Counted from the stretch's first letter, positions 35,379-46,200 are shown. The stretch is 64,000 nucleotides of DNA from Methylosinus trichosporium OB3b (GCF_002752655.1 NZ_CP023737.1:2380001-2444000), one strand, 5' to 3'. Program-made: numbers and translations. Notes: generated by a model not told the origin, from the letters alone.

Positions 35379-35977
35379 TGGGCGTCCCCCTGCAGATTCG
35401 CAAGCTCGCGGTCTATGTCGTCGGCCTCGCGCCGGCGGTCGCGCTGTTCTGGCTCGGCGTCGACAACCAGCTCGGGCCGGAGCCGATCAAGGAGCTCGAG
35501 CAGGAGCTCGGCCAATGGGCCCTGCGCTTTCTGCTGGCCGCGCTCGCCGTGACGCCGCTGCGCCGCTTCGTCGGCGTCGATCTCATGCGCTATCGGCGCG
35601 CGCTCGGCCTGCTGGCCTTCTATTACGCTTTTCTGCATCTTGCGGCCTATGTCGCGCTCGATCACGGCTTCGACTGGGCGGCCGTCTGGGCCGATATCGT
35701 CAAGCGCCCCTATGTGACCGTCGGTATGGCGAGCTTCGCCATTCTTCTCCCGCTCGCTCTCACCTCCAACGCTGCGGCGATCCGCCGCATGGGCGGCAAG
35801 GCTTGGGCGAAGCTGCATCGGCTGGTCTATGTGGCGGCGCTCGCGGCGGCGGCGCACTTCGTGCTGATCGTGAAATCCTGGCCGGCCGAGCCGCTGATCT
35901 ACGCCGGGCTGACCGTGGCGCTGCTGCTTTCGCGGCTCGCGCCCGTCCGCTCCCGGCGCGGGACCCTCGCTCTGTGA
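35378..35977 (+). CDS. msrQ: Haem-binding membrane subunit MsrQ
   Basis: 199 residues with six spans of the ferric-reductase-like type. Conserved features are LGQWALRFLLAALAVTPLRR, then RYRRALGLLAFYYAFLHLAAY (haem His), and a second His pair in KLHRLVYVAALAAAAHFVL. It carries electrons from the quinone pool or a flavin reductase to MsrP. Its ATG shares the A of the msrP stop. Confidence 0.95.
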   Translation: MGVPLQIRKLAVYVVGLAPAVALFWLGVDNQLGPEPIKELEQELGQWALRFLLAALAVTPLRRFVGVDLMRYRRALGLLAFYYAFLHLAAYVALDHGFDWAAVWADIVKRPYVTVGMASFAILLPLALTSNAAAIRRMGGKAWAKLHRLVYVAALAAAAHFVLIVKSWPAEPLIYAGLTVALLLSRLAPVRSRRGTLAL

Positions 35978-36285
35978 AATAAACAAGACGCGCGCCGATT
36001 TCGCGAGGCGTGGGTGGCGGAGTCGAGGGGCGCTGCTATTTTCAACCGCGGCGGGAGCAGCGGGCGCCGCTGTCTCGGCGACAGGCGGCGAACCGTGGCG
36101 ATCTCGAATTGTAAACCCTTCCACACGAAGCGCCGCGCAAAAGCGCGGGCGCCGCGTCGCCGCCCGCCTTCCCGGCGCCATTTTCCTTCCCATGGATGAT
36201 TCATTTCGCGTTCAGCGGAGACGGGTTAGTACAATCCCCGCCGCCACGCTGCGCAAGTCGGCCCCCAGTCGTCCGCGGACATGTG
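35978..36285. other. Intergenic region before the Pls/PosA-like synthetase
   Basis: 308 bp. An in-frame ATG at 36196 could lengthen the synthetase by 30 residues, but I see no conservation signal there. No repeats or clear promoter elements were seen; GC content is typical of the region. Confidence 0.4.
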
Positions 36286-39200
36286 ATGCCAATGAATGAG
36301 TTGAACCCGCATTTCCGCCATGCCGCGTCCCTTGCGACGGGCGCTCCCGCCGCCGTCCTGCGCGGCGTCGCCATGCCGCATCTGCTGCGCGACGAGCTCC
36401 TCTGCGAGATTTTCGCCGCCCGCGTCGCCGCCAGCCCCCACGCTTTGGCGATGTCGACGCTGGAGCGGCGCTTCACCTATCGGGAGGTCGACGCGCAGGC
36501 GAACGCCATCGCCCTGGGCCTTCTCGCGCGCGGGGTCGGCCCCGGCGGGGTGGTCGGCCTGTGGATGCCGCGAGGTCCGGAGCTGCTGATCGCCCAGATC
36601 GCCGTCGCCAAGACGGGCGCCGCCTGGTTGCCCTTCGACGCCGACGCTCCCGTCGAGCGCATCGCCGTCTGCCTCCGCGACGCCGAGGCGAAGGGCCTCC
36701 TCACCGCGGCGAATTTCGCCGGCAGAGCGGCCGGCGTCGTCGGGGTCGAGGTATTGGTCGACGCCGAGATCGCCTCCGGCCGCGACGCCCCGGCGCCCGA
36801 TCCGCGGCTTTGCGGCGCGAGCGCCGAGGATCCCGCCTATCTCATCTATACGTCGGGCTCGACCGGAACGCCCAAGGGCATCGTCGTCACCCAGCGCAAC
36901 ATCTGCCATTATCTGCGCTCGGCCAATGAGATATATGGCATATCCGCGTCGGATGTCGTGTTCCAGGGCGCGTCCGTCGCCTTCGATCTCTCGATGGAGG
37001 AGATCTGGATTCCCTATCTCGCCGGCGCCTCGCTATTCGTCGCGACGCCGCAGATCATTGGCGAGACCGAGGCTCTGCCCGACCTTCTCGAGGAGGCCGG
37101 CGTCACCGTGCTCGACACCGTGCCGACCCTGCTCGCGGCCCTGCCCCGCGACGTGAAGACGCTGCGCAAGATCGTTCTCGGCGGCGAAGCCTGCCCGCCT
37201 GCGGTCGCCGAGCGCTGGGCGCGGACCGGCCGCACCATTTTCAACAGCTATGGCCCGACCGAGGCGACCGTGGTCGCGACCGTCGCCGAGGTGCGTGCGG
37301 ACGAGAAGGTGACGATCGGCCGGCCGATCCCCAACTACAGCTGCTATGTCGTCGGTGAGAATCTCGAGCTGCTGCCGCATGGCGTCGAGGGCGAGCTGCT
37401 GATCGGCGGACCCGGCGTCGCGCGCGGCTATCTGAAGCGCGACGCGCTGACGGCGGAAAAATTCATCGCCAATCCCTTCTGCGCCGACGGCGCCGATCCG
37501 ATCCTCTATCGTTCCGGCGATGCGGTGGCGCTCGACGAGACCGGCAATCTGGCCTTCCGCGGCCGCATCGACGATCAAGTGAAGATTCGCGGCTTTCGCG
37601 TCGAGCTCGGCGAGATCGAGGCGGCGCTGTCGGCGCTGCCCCATATCCGTCAGGCGGCGGTCGTCCTGCGCAACGAGGACGGGCTCGACGAGCTCGTCGC
37701 CTTCCTCGTCGGGGCGACGGCGGTCGTGCCCGACCCGCGCGAGCTGCGCACCCGGCTGCGCGAGTTCCTGCCGTCTTACATGGTGCCCTCGCGCTTCGAG
37801 GTGGTGACGGTTCTGCCGACGCTCTCATCCGGCAAGGTCGACCGCAAGGCGCTGAAAAGCGCGCCGCTGACCGCGCCTCTGCTCGACGCCGAGGCGCAGG
37901 AGGAGCCGCGCAGCGACACCGAGGCGACGCTCCTCGACGCCGCGCGTCGCGTGCTGCCGCCGGGCTCCATTCCCTTCGACGCCGATTTCTTCACCGATCT
38001 CGGCGGCCATTCGTTGCTGGCGGCGCGCTTCGTCTCGGCAGTGCGCGAGACCGCGCGGCTCGCCTCGATCACGCTGCAGGACCTCTATGCGCAGCGCACG
38101 CTGCGCGCGCTCGCCCGCCATCTCGACGACAAGGCGGAGAGCTTTTCGGCGCCGCGCGATCTCTCCTTCGCGCCGCCGCCGCTGCTGCGGCGTTTCCTGT
38201 GCGGCCTCGCCCAGGCGGCGGCGCTGCCCTTCATCCTCGCCTTCGTCACCTCGCAATGGCTCGGCGTATTCGTCTCCTACATGCTGCTGACCTCGCCGGA
38301 CGCCAGCATTATCGAGGAGGCGGTCGCGCTGCTCGGCGTCTATATGTGCATCAACATCGCCACCGTGGCGGTGTCGATCCTCGGCAAATGGTTGATTATC
38401 GGCCGCACCAAGCCGGGGCGCTATCCGCTGTGGGGCGTCTATTACTACCGCTGGTGGCTGGCGCAGCGTCTCATCGGCCTCACCCACGCCAAATGGTTCC
38501 AGGCGTCGCCCTTGATGCGCCTCTATCTGCGCGCGCTCGGCGCGAGGATCGGCGAGGACGCCATCATCGGCGAGCTGGATGTCGGAGCGATCGATCTCGT
38601 CGCCATCGGCGACGGCGCGAGCCTCGGCGGCAAGCTGAAGCTCGCCAACGCCCGCGTCGTCGGCGACGAGCTGATCGTCGGAACGATCGACATCGGCGCC
38701 GACGCCTATGTCGGAACCTCCTGCGTCATCGAGGAGAATGTCGTCGTCGGCGAGGGCGCGGCGCTCGAGGATCTGACCTCGGTTCCGGCCGGCTCACGCA
38801 TCGGCGCCTATGAGATCTGGAACGGCTCGCCGGCCCGCTGCGAGGGCCTGGTGCAGACGGAGGCGCTCGATCCGCCCTCGACCGCCTCGGCGCCGCGCCG
38901 GCTGGTCATGAGCTTCCTGTTCACGCTCGTCGCCCTCGCGCTGCCGCCGCTCGGCCTGCTGCCGATCTTCCCGGCCTTCTGGGTGTTCGACCGCATCGAC
39001 GCTTCGCTCGGCCTCGTCGACGGCGCTCACGCCTATTATCTCGCCGCCATTCCGCTGTTCGCCTGGCCGACGGCCTTCGTGCTGGTGCTGGTCACCGTCG
39101 CCTTCATCGTCGCCTTCCGCTGGATCGTGCTGCCGCGCGTCGGCGAAGGCGCCTATTCGGTGTGGTCCTGGTTCTACTTACGCAAATGGGCGGTGGGGCT

Positions 39201-40353
39201 CGCGACCGAGGTGACGCTGGAGACGCTGTCCTCGCTGTTCGCGACGCTCTACATGCGCAGCTGGTATCGGCTGATGGGCGCGAAGATCGGGAAAGATTCG
39301 GAGATCTCGACCAATCTCTCCGGCCGTTACGATCTCGTCGAGATCGGCGAGAAATGCTTCATCGCCGACGAGGTGGTGCTCGGCGACGAGGACATGCGCC
39401 GCGGCTGGATGTATCTGAAGAAGGTGAAGACCGGCTCCCGCGTCTTCATCGGCAATGACGCCGTCGTGCCGCCGGGCTCGGAGATTCCGAGCGGCGCGCT
39501 GATCGGCATCAAGTCGAAGCCTCCGGCCAACAGCGAATTATCCGAGGGCGACACCTGGTTCGGCTCGCCGCCGATGAAGCTGCCGGTGCGCCAGACCTTC
39601 GACGGCGGCGGCTCCGCCTGGACCTATCAGCCGCCCGTCTGGAAGAAGGCCGCCCGCGCTCTCTATGAGGCGATCAATGTCTCGCTGCCGACCATGCTGT
39701 TCATCACCTTCGGCACATGGGCGGTCGAGAGCTTCGGCCAGAAGCTGATCGACGGCGAATATGGGACGGTGTTCTGGCTGTTCGTCCTCTGCTCGACGCT
39801 GATCTCGCTCGGCATGACCCTCGTCGTCGTCGCGGTGAAATGGCTGACCATGGGTCGCTACGAGCCGCAGGTGAAGCCGATGTGGTCGTTCTGGGCCATG
39901 CGCACAGAGGCCTGCGCGGTGCTCTATTGGGGCCTCGCCGGAAAGATCCTGCTCGAGCATCTGCGAGGCACGCCGTTCCTGCCCTGGGTTCTGCGCCTGT
40001 TCGGCGCGAAATTCGGCAAGGGCGTGTTCATGGACATGACCGACATCACCGAATTCGATTGCGTGCGTGTCGGCGATTTCGCGGCCCTCAACATGGTGGC
40101 GGCGCTGCAGACGCATCTCTACGAGGATCGGGTGATGAAGGTCGGGCGCGTCGTGATCGCGCGCGGAGTGACGGTCGGCGCCGGCTCCACGGTTCTGTAT
40201 GACACGCATGTGGGCGAATTCGCGCGCCTCGGGCCGCTCACCGTGGTGATGAAGGGCGAGACGATTCCGCCTCATTCCGAATGGGTCGGGGCCCCGGCGG
40301 AGCCGGCCGGCGGCGCCGCCGCCCCCGCGCTGCGGCAGGCAAAGGCCGCCTGA
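36286..40353 (+). CDS. Pls/PosA-family single-module peptide synthetase
   Basis: 1,356 residues. (1) Adenylation domain about 20-530: A3 LIYTSGSTGTPKGIVVTQRN, A5 NSYGPTEATV, A7/A8 YRSGDAVALD and GRIDDQVKIRGFRVELGEIE, A10 LSSGKVDRKAL. (2) Carrier domain with phosphopantetheine Ser576 in DLGGHSLLAARFV. (3) A long membrane part: three blocks in which pairs of spans alternate with hexapeptide left-handed beta-helix segments (e.g. ARIGEDAIIGELDVGAIDLV, GSRVFIGNDAVVPPGSEIP). No condensation or thioesterase domain is present. This is the plan of epsilon-poly-lysine synthetase (Pls) relatives, which polymerise or transfer an amino acid at the membrane. Product unknown. Start at 36286 or 36292. Confidence 0.88.
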   Translation: MPMNELNPHFRHAASLATGAPAAVLRGVAMPHLLRDELLCEIFAARVAASPHALAMSTLERRFTYREVDAQANAIALGLLARGVGPGGVVGLWMPRGPELLIAQIAVAKTGAAWLPFDADAPVERIAVCLRDAEAKGLLTAANFAGRAAGVVGVEVLVDAEIASGRDAPAPDPRLCGASAEDPAYLIYTSGSTGTPKGIVVTQRNICHYLRSANEIYGISASDVVFQGASVAFDLSMEEIWIPYLAGASLFVATPQIIGETEALPDLLEEAGVTVLDTVPTLLAALPRDVKTLRKIVLGGEACPPAVAERWARTGRTIFNSYGPTEATVVATVAEVRADEKVTIGRPIPNYSCYVVGENLELLPHGVEGELLIGGPGVARGYLKRDALTAEKFIANPFCADGADPILYRSGDAVALDETGNLAFRGRIDDQVKIRGFRVELGEIEAALSALPHIRQAAVVLRNEDGLDELVAFLVGATAVVPDPRELRTRLREFLPSYMVPSRFEVVTVLPTLSSGKVDRKALKSAPLTAPLLDAEAQEEPRSDTEATLLDAARRVLPPGSIPFDADFFTDLGGHSLLAARFVSAVRETARLASITLQDLYAQRTLRALARHLDDKAESFSAPRDLSFAPPPLLRRFLCGLAQAAALPFILAFVTSQWLGVFVSYMLLTSPDASIIEEAVALLGVYMCINIATVAVSILGKWLIIGRTKPGRYPLWGVYYYRWWLAQRLIGLTHAKWFQASPLMRLYLRALGARIGEDAIIGELDVGAIDLVAIGDGASLGGKLKLANARVVGDELIVGTIDIGADAYVGTSCVIEENVVVGEGAALEDLTSVPAGSRIGAYEIWNGSPARCEGLVQTEALDPPSTASAPRRLVMSFLFTLVALALPPLGLLPIFPAFWVFDRIDASLGLVDGAHAYYLAAIPLFAWPTAFVLVLVTVAFIVAFRWIVLPRVGEGAYSVWSWFYLRKWAVGLATEVTLETLSSLFATLYMRSWYRLMGAKIGKDSEISTNLSGRYDLVEIGEKCFIADEVVLGDEDMRRGWMYLKKVKTGSRVFIGNDAVVPPGSEIPSGALIGIKSKPPANSELSEGDTWFGSPPMKLPVRQTFDGGGSAWTYQPPVWKKAARALYEAINVSLPTMLFITFGTWAVESFGQKLIDGEYGTVFWLFVLCSTLISLGMTLVVVAVKWLTMGRYEPQVKPMWSFWAMRTEACAVLYWGLAGKILLEHLRGTPFLPWVLRLFGAKFGKGVFMDMTDITEFDCVRVGDFAALNMVAALQTHLYEDRVMKVGRVVIARGVTVGAGSTVLYDTHVGEFARLGPLTVVMKGETIPPHSEWVGAPAEPAGGAAAPALRQAKAA

Positions 40354-40371
40354 CCGACGATCTCGCGCGCG

Positions 40372-40389
40372 ATGTGCGCCAGCGCACAT
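40372..40389. promoter_or_regulatory. Perfect 8-bp inverted repeat after the synthetase
   Basis: ATGTGCGC, CA, GCGCACAT: perfect arms with a 2-base centre, 18 bp after the synthetase stop and 140 bp before the ompA-like start. It could be a regulator site for the ompA/RND cluster or a small terminator stem (no T-run). Confidence 0.4.
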
Positions 40390-40527
40390 TCGGCGCGCCG
40401 CAGCCCTGCTAGTTTGCGCGGCGATCGAGGCGATCGGCTCACCGAGCCGAAATCTCTCGTCTTGGTTGATCTTCGAGACGAGCTCGAAGATACTCATCGC
40501 AGTCATATGCGCATCGGGGAGGGTTTC

Positions 40528-41157
40528 ATGTCGAAATCGGAGCCGCGCCTCGGCCGCAGCGCTATTCTCGCGGCCGGCATTTTGTTTTCTGTCCAGGGTT
40601 TCGCTGTCGCGCAGGACGCCGCGACCTTCGTCAAGGCGCTGTCGCAGCCCGTGTCGCGCTCGATCTCCGCGGCGCCCTCGGTCATGCCGGAGCACATCGC
40701 TCAGGAGCAGTTCGTCCAAGGGCTCGGCAAGCGCAGCGCCAATCGGTCGCTCACCGTCTCGGAAGTGACGCAGATCGACGAGATCGTGGCGACCCGCCGC
40801 GAGATCGACTTCGAGGTCAATTTCGCGCTCAATTCGGCCGATCTGCGCGACAGCGACCGCAAGGTGGTCGAGCAGCTGGGCGTCGCGCTCGGCGAGCCGG
40901 CGCTGAAGGGCGGCACCTTCCTGATCATGGGCCACACCGACGCGCGCGGCTCGGCCAAGCTCAATCAGAAGCTGTCCGAGCGGCGCGCCAATGCGGTGAA
41001 GAAGGTGCTGGTCGCCGAATATGGCGTCGCGCCCGAGCGTCTCGTCGCCGTCGGCTACGGGCAGACGCATCTCAAGAACCCCAATGACGGCTTCGCGTCC
41101 GAGAACCGCCGCGTTCAGGTCGTCAACATAAACGCCTTCAAATCGGCGGAAAATTGA
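40528..41157 (+). CDS. OmpA-family peptidoglycan-binding periplasmic protein (copy 1)
   Basis: 209 residues: signal peptide (SAILAAGILFSVQGFAVA-Q), a 75-residue linker, then an OmpA_C domain (about 95-205) with FEVNFALNSADL, LIMGHTDARGSAKLNQKLSERRANAVKKVL and NRRVQVVNI. The Asp and Arg of HTDARG...ERR bind diaminopimelate. There is no beta-barrel. GGGGAGGG ribosome site. A paralogue lies at 42363, with the RND adaptor gene between them, so the pair flanks an efflux component. Confidence 0.88.
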   Translation: MSKSEPRLGRSAILAAGILFSVQGFAVAQDAATFVKALSQPVSRSISAAPSVMPEHIAQEQFVQGLGKRSANRSLTVSEVTQIDEIVATRREIDFEVNFALNSADLRDSDRKVVEQLGVALGEPALKGGTFLIMGHTDARGSAKLNQKLSERRANAVKKVLVAEYGVAPERLVAVGYGQTHLKNPNDGFASENRRVQVVNINAFKSAEN

Positions 41158-41162
41158 TCCGG

Positions 41163-42251
41163 ATGAGCAGAGCGGACCATGAGCGGCCGATGCTGCGCCG
41201 CGAACGAGACGTCGTGAGCGCACGGAGACGCCGCGCGCTCACGACGGCGTCGGTCGTCGCGGCCATGATCGTGGCCGTGAGCGCGGCCGCGGAACCGGCG
41301 GCCAAGCCTGAGCCTTCCGTCGCCAAGGGCGAGGCGAAGAACTCCGCGCAGATGACGGTGGGCGTCGTCCGCGCGAAGGAGGCTTGCGTCAAGGTCGACG
41401 CGCGGGTGACCGGCTTCGCCATCGCGCGCGAGGAAACCGGCGCCAATCTGCCGCCCGGCTATCGGGTGACCGAGATGCTGGTCGGCGAGGGCGATCGCGT
41501 CACGGCCGGCCAGGAGCTGCTGCGCGCTGTCCGCGAGGGCGCAGACGCCGCCGCTGCGGCGCCTCCGCCGCCGGCCGCGCGCGGCTCCGTGCGCAGCATC
41601 GCGCCGCTCGCCGCTCCGAGCGGCGGCGTCCAGATGGTCGTGCGCGCGCCGATCGCAGGCGTGATCGTGCGCGTCAACACGCGGGTCGGCGATATTTCCG
41701 GCGCGCCGCAGGCGGCGGCGGCGACCGCCATGGCCGCGCAAGGGGCGCCGCCCGATCCGCCCTTCGTCATTTCCGCCGGCTCCAATGTCGATCTCGTTGT
41801 CGATGTTCCGAGCCTCTATGTCGGCCAGATCCGTAAGGGCGCCGTCGCCAGGGTGACGAGCGACGAGGGCGTCGTGGCCAAGGGCGTCGTGCAATCCCCG
41901 GCGAGCGAGGTCGATCCCGCGACCCAGCTCGGGCGCGCGCGCTTCTCGATCGAGCCGGCCGCGGCGATCCGCCCGGGCCAATTCGCCAGCGCCGTCGTCG
42001 AGACGGCGCGCGATTGCGGCGTCGTCATTCCCACCTCGGCGGTGAGCTATCGCAATGGCGAGGCCTCTGTGCAGCTGGTGAGCGGAGCCACGGTGCAGAC
42101 GCGGCCAGTGCGCGTCGGCCTCTCCGACAGCGGCAAGATCCGCATACGCGAGGGCCTCGCCGTCGGCGAGGAGGTCGTCGCGCATACGGGCGCCGCCCTG
42201 CGTGCGGGCGATCGCGTCAATGCGGTTCTGATCGAGGCGGCGGGCAGATAG
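41163..42251 (+). CDS. RND efflux periplasmic adaptor subunit
   Basis: 362 residues. A single N-terminal membrane segment or signal (RRALTTASVVAAMIVAVSAA) is followed by membrane-fusion-protein domains. Lipoyl/barrel halves are seen as VDARVTGFAIAREETGANLP...GDRVTAGQELL and MVVRAPIAGVIVRVNTRVGD. The C-terminal beta-barrel includes RPGQFASAVVETARDCGVVIPTSAV. The alpha-hairpin is short or replaced by an Ala/Pro-rich stretch (AAAAPPPPAARG), unlike AcrA. It starts 5 bp after ompA copy 1; the cognate permease is two genes on. Confidence 0.82.
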   Translation: MSRADHERPMLRRERDVVSARRRRALTTASVVAAMIVAVSAAAEPAAKPEPSVAKGEAKNSAQMTVGVVRAKEACVKVDARVTGFAIAREETGANLPPGYRVTEMLVGEGDRVTAGQELLRAVREGADAAAAAPPPPAARGSVRSIAPLAAPSGGVQMVVRAPIAGVIVRVNTRVGDISGAPQAAAATAMAAQGAPPDPPFVISAGSNVDLVVDVPSLYVGQIRKGAVARVTSDEGVVAKGVVQSPASEVDPATQLGRARFSIEPAAAIRPGQFASAVVETARDCGVVIPTSAVSYRNGEASVQLVSGATVQTRPVRVGLSDSGKIRIREGLAVGEEVVAHTGAALRAGDRVNAVLIEAAGR

Positions 42252-42270
42252 AGCGCTTCCCGATCGGATA
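42251..42270. repeat. Short dispersed repeat (GAGCGCTTCCCGATCG type)
   Basis: GAGCGCTTCCCGATCGGATA, closely similar to the sequence at 16733, begins in the stop codon of the adaptor gene and occupies the gap to the second ompA-like gene. Confidence 0.5.
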
Positions 42271-42362
42271 AGGCTCCAGGCGCGGCCGCCGGGCCGGGAT
42301 TTTGGTTTCGACCGAACTTCGGAGGCGCTCGGATTCTTTTTTGCTTCGGGGGGAGTTTCATA

Positions 42363-42971
42363 ATGAGAGCTGATCTGAGCCTCTGTCGCAGGGCGATTTT
42401 TGCGGCGGTCGTCATCTTTTCCGCTCCCGGCGTCGCCTCGGCGCAGGACGCCGTCTATTTCGTCGAGGCGCTGGCTCCGCACCCTTTGCGCAGCCTGTCG
42501 ATCTCGTCTGGTCAGGCCGCCGACAAGCAGTTCGTCGAAGAGCTGGGAGAGCGGGGAGCCGGCCACCCGTTGTCGATCTCCGAGGCCGCGAAGCTCGACG
42601 CGATCGTCGCGGCGCGCCGACAGGGCGGCTTCAAGACGCATTTCGCGCGCAATTCGGCGACGTTGCGCGGCAAAGACCTGGAAGTGGCGCGGCAGCTCGG
42701 CAAAGCGCTCGGCGACGAGAAGCTCGCCGGCGGCAAATTTCTGATCATGGGTCACACAGACGCTCGCGGGTCGGACGAAGCCAATCAAGCACTGTCGGAA
42801 CGGCGCGCTGAAGCGGTGAAACATCTGCTCACAACCGAATTCGGCGTCGCGCCGGACCGGCTGATCACGGTCGGCTATGGCGAGACGCATCTCGAGAATC
42901 CGAAGCGCCCATTCGCCGCGGAGAACCGGCGCGTTCAGGTCGTCAATCTCGACGCCTATGCGGAAAACTGA
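42363..42971 (+). CDS. OmpA-family peptidoglycan-binding periplasmic protein (copy 2)
   Basis: 202 residues, paralogue of the protein at 40528 over its whole length. It has a signal peptide (RRAIFAAVVIFSAPGVASA-Q), a linker with the same SISEAAKLDAIVAARR-type helix, and an OmpA_C domain with KTHFARNSATLRG, FLIMGHTDARGSDEANQALS and NRRVQVVNLDAY. It probably arose by tandem duplication. A peptidoglycan anchor for the efflux system is a plausible inference. Confidence 0.88.
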   Translation: MRADLSLCRRAIFAAVVIFSAPGVASAQDAVYFVEALAPHPLRSLSISSGQAADKQFVEELGERGAGHPLSISEAAKLDAIVAARRQGGFKTHFARNSATLRGKDLEVARQLGKALGDEKLAGGKFLIMGHTDARGSDEANQALSERRAEAVKHLLTTEFGVAPDRLITVGYGETHLENPKRPFAAENRRVQVVNLDAYAEN

Positions 42972-43250
42972 TCTGTGACGAGCGGCGTGACGCAGTCGAT
43001 GCGACGAGGCCGAAAGAGCTCGCCTTCGAGGCCCGTCGATCGAGAAGAAGAGGCGACAGGAGCTTTTCGGGTTCAATCCGCGCCGGAAAGCCTCTAGGGG
43101 TCGGGTCGAAAGGTTCTGAGCGGGGGGCGCGAGGAGCCGGTCAATAATTCGCCGCCTCGAAGCCGCGGCCGGCGGCGGACGTCACTCGGGCGTCCGCTGC
43201 GTCGCGCGCCGGCTCGGGCCGAAGTTTCGAAAGATGGGGGCTGCTCGCCG

Positions 43251-46200
43251 ATGTCCTTCAATATCTCCGCGCTGGCCATCAGGCGGCCGCTGCCGTCGAT
43301 CGTCTTCTCCATCATCCTGCTGTTCCTCGGCTGGACCAGCTTCCTGCAGCTGCCGATCACCCGCCTGCCCAACGCCGACATTCCGATGATCTCGGTGGTC
43401 GTCTCGCAATTCGGCGCAGCGCCCGCCGAGATCGAGGCGCAGGTGACGAAGACGATCGAGGACGGCGTCTCCGGCGTCGAGGGCGTGCGCCACATCTCCT
43501 CCTCCATCACCGACGGATTGTCGGTGACGACCATCATCTTCCGGCTCGAGACCAACACCGACAAGGCGCTCAACGATGTGAAGGACGCGGTCGCCCGCGT
43601 GCGCTTCAACCTGCCGCGCAATATCGAGGAGCCACTGGTCCAGCGCGTCGACGTGGTCGGCCTGCCGATCGTCACCTACGCCGCCTCCGCGCCGGGCAAG
43701 AGCCCGGAGGAGGTCTCCTGGTTCATGGAGAACACGGTCAAGCGCTCGCTGCAGGATGTGAAGGGCGTCGCCCAGATCGAGATCATCGGCGGCGTCTCGC
43801 GCGAGATACTTGTCTCGCTCGACGCCGACCGGCTGCAGGCCTTCGGGCTCAGCGCCGTCGATGTCAGCCAGCGCCTCTACGTCACCAATGTGACCGTCAC
43901 CGGCGGGCGCGCCGAGATCGGCGGCCGAGATCAGGCGATCCGCACCATAGCCTCGGCCAAGACGCTGGAGGAATTCGCCGGGCTGATGATCGCTCTGCCG
44001 ACCGGCGGCGAAGTGCGCCTTCAGGATCTCGGCACGATCACCGACACGATCGCGGAGCGGCGCACCTTCGCCCGTCTCGACGGGCGGCCGGTGGTCGCCG
44101 TCGGCGTCAAGCGCGCCAATGGCGCGAGCGACGTCGACGTCGCCTCGGCGGTCGAGAAACGCGTCGAGGGTCTGCGCGCCAAATATCCCGACTATGATCT
44201 GCAGCTCATCGACACTTCGGTCGAGGTGACGCGCGGCAACTATGACGCGGCGATCCATACCTTGTTCGAAGGCGCCATTCTCGCGGTCGTCATCGTTCTC
44301 TTGTTCCTGCGCGATCTGCGCGCCACGGTGATCGTCGCCATCTCGCTGCCGCTCTCCATCTTCCCCGCCTTCTGGGTGATGGACGCGCTCGGCTTCTCGC
44401 TCAATCTCGTCAGCTTCCTCGCCATCACGCTCAGCACCGGCATTCTGGTCGACGATTCGATCGTCGAGATCGAGAATATCGTGCGCCATATCCGCATGGG
44501 CAAAACGGCGCTGCGGGCGGCGTCGGACGCCGCGGACGAGATCGGCCTCGCGGTGATCGCGATCAGCCTCACCATCGTCGCGATCTTCGCGCCGGCGAGC
44601 TTCATGCCGGGCATCGCCGGGCAGTTCTTCAAGCAGTTCGGCGTCACCGTCGCGGTGCAGGTGCTGTTCTCGCTGCTCGCCGCGCGTCTCGTGACGCCCA
44701 TGCTCGCCGCCTATCTCTTGAAGCCGCATCAGGCGGAGGAGAAGCCGCCGGGCGCGATCCTGCGCGCCTATGAGAAGCTCGTCGCCTTCTCCGTGCATCA
44801 CTACAAGCTGACCGTCCTCGTCGGCCTCCTGTTCTTCGCCGCCTCCATCCTCAGCATCAGCCTGCTGTCGAAGGGCTTCCTGCCGGCGCAGGATTCCGCC
44901 CGCTCGGTGATGATGGTCGAGCTGCCGCCGGGCTCGCAGATCTCCGACACGGAGAAGACGACCGAGGAGATTGTCGCGATCATCCACGAGCTGCCGGAGG
45001 TGCGCAACGTCTTCGTCGACGGCGGCCGCATATCCAACGGGCCGATGGAGGCGCGGCGCGCCACCTTGATCGTCAACTACACGGGCAAATCCGAGCGCCA
45101 GATCACGCAGCGCGATCTCGAGCAGGAGATCGGCCGGCGCCTGCGCAAGGCCCCCGACATCCGCTATTATTTCGTCGACGAGAACGGCCTGCGCGCGATC
45201 TCGCTCGTCGCCCATGGCGCCGAGCCGCGCCGCGTCGCGACGGTGGCGAACGAGCTGGCGCGCCAGATGCGCCGTCTGCCCGGCGTCGACAATGTGATCG
45301 CCGACACGACTCTGGACCGGCCTGAGCTTCTCATTCATCCACATCTCGATCTCGCGACCCGCCTCGGCGTGACGCCGGAGAAGCTCGCCGAGACGATCCG
45401 CGTCGCGACCATCGGCGACGTCGGCCCGGCGCTGGCGAAATTCGTCGACGGCGACCGGCTCATTCCGGTGCGCGTGCAATTGGAGGACCGCGCCCGCTCC
45501 AACAAGAATGTGCTCGGCCAGCTGCGCGTGCCGATGGGCCAGTCGGGCGGCAGCGTCCCGCTGTCGGCGGTGGCCGATCTGCAATTCACGCAAGGCCCGA
45601 CCAATATCACCCGCTATGACCGCAATCGCCAGGCGACGGTGGAGGCCGATCTCGTCGGCTCGGCGGCGCTCGGCGACGTTCTCGAGGCGATCGAGCAGCT
45701 GCCGGTGAAGAAATCGCTGCCGCCGGGCGTCACCGTCGGCGAATCGGGCGACGCCGAGAGCCTCAACGAATTGTCGGACGGCTTCGCCCAGGTGCTCGGC
45801 GCCGGCCTGCTGATGGTCTATGCGGTGCTGGTGCTGCTGTTCGGCAGCTTCCTGCAGCCGGTGACGATTTTGTTCTCGCTGCCGCTCTCGATCGGCGGCG
45901 CCGTGTTCGGCCTGATGATGGTCGGCAAGACGCTCACCGTGCCGGTGTGGATCGGCATTCTGATGCTGATGGGCATCGTCACCAAGAATGCGATCATGCT
46001 GGTCGATTTCGCGTTGGAATCGGTCTGGGCGGGCGTGCCGAAGGACGAGGCGATCATCGACGCCGGCCGCAAGCGGGCGCGGCCGATCGTGATGACGACG
46101 ATCGCGATGATCGCCGGCATGATGCCGAGCGCGCTCGCCTTCGGCATCGGCGGCGAGTTCCGCTCGCCGATGGCGATCGCGGTGATCGGCGGGCTCATCT

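Noticed and set aside
39538..41223. 561-codon open frame antisense to the synthetase and ompA-like genes
   Set aside because: Crosses two real genes on the other strand and their spacer, with shadow-type composition.
43182..45593. 803-codon open frame antisense to the RND permease
   Set aside because: Very rich in Asp, Arg, His and Gln, as expected from the complementary frame of a membrane protein gene; no recognisable motif.
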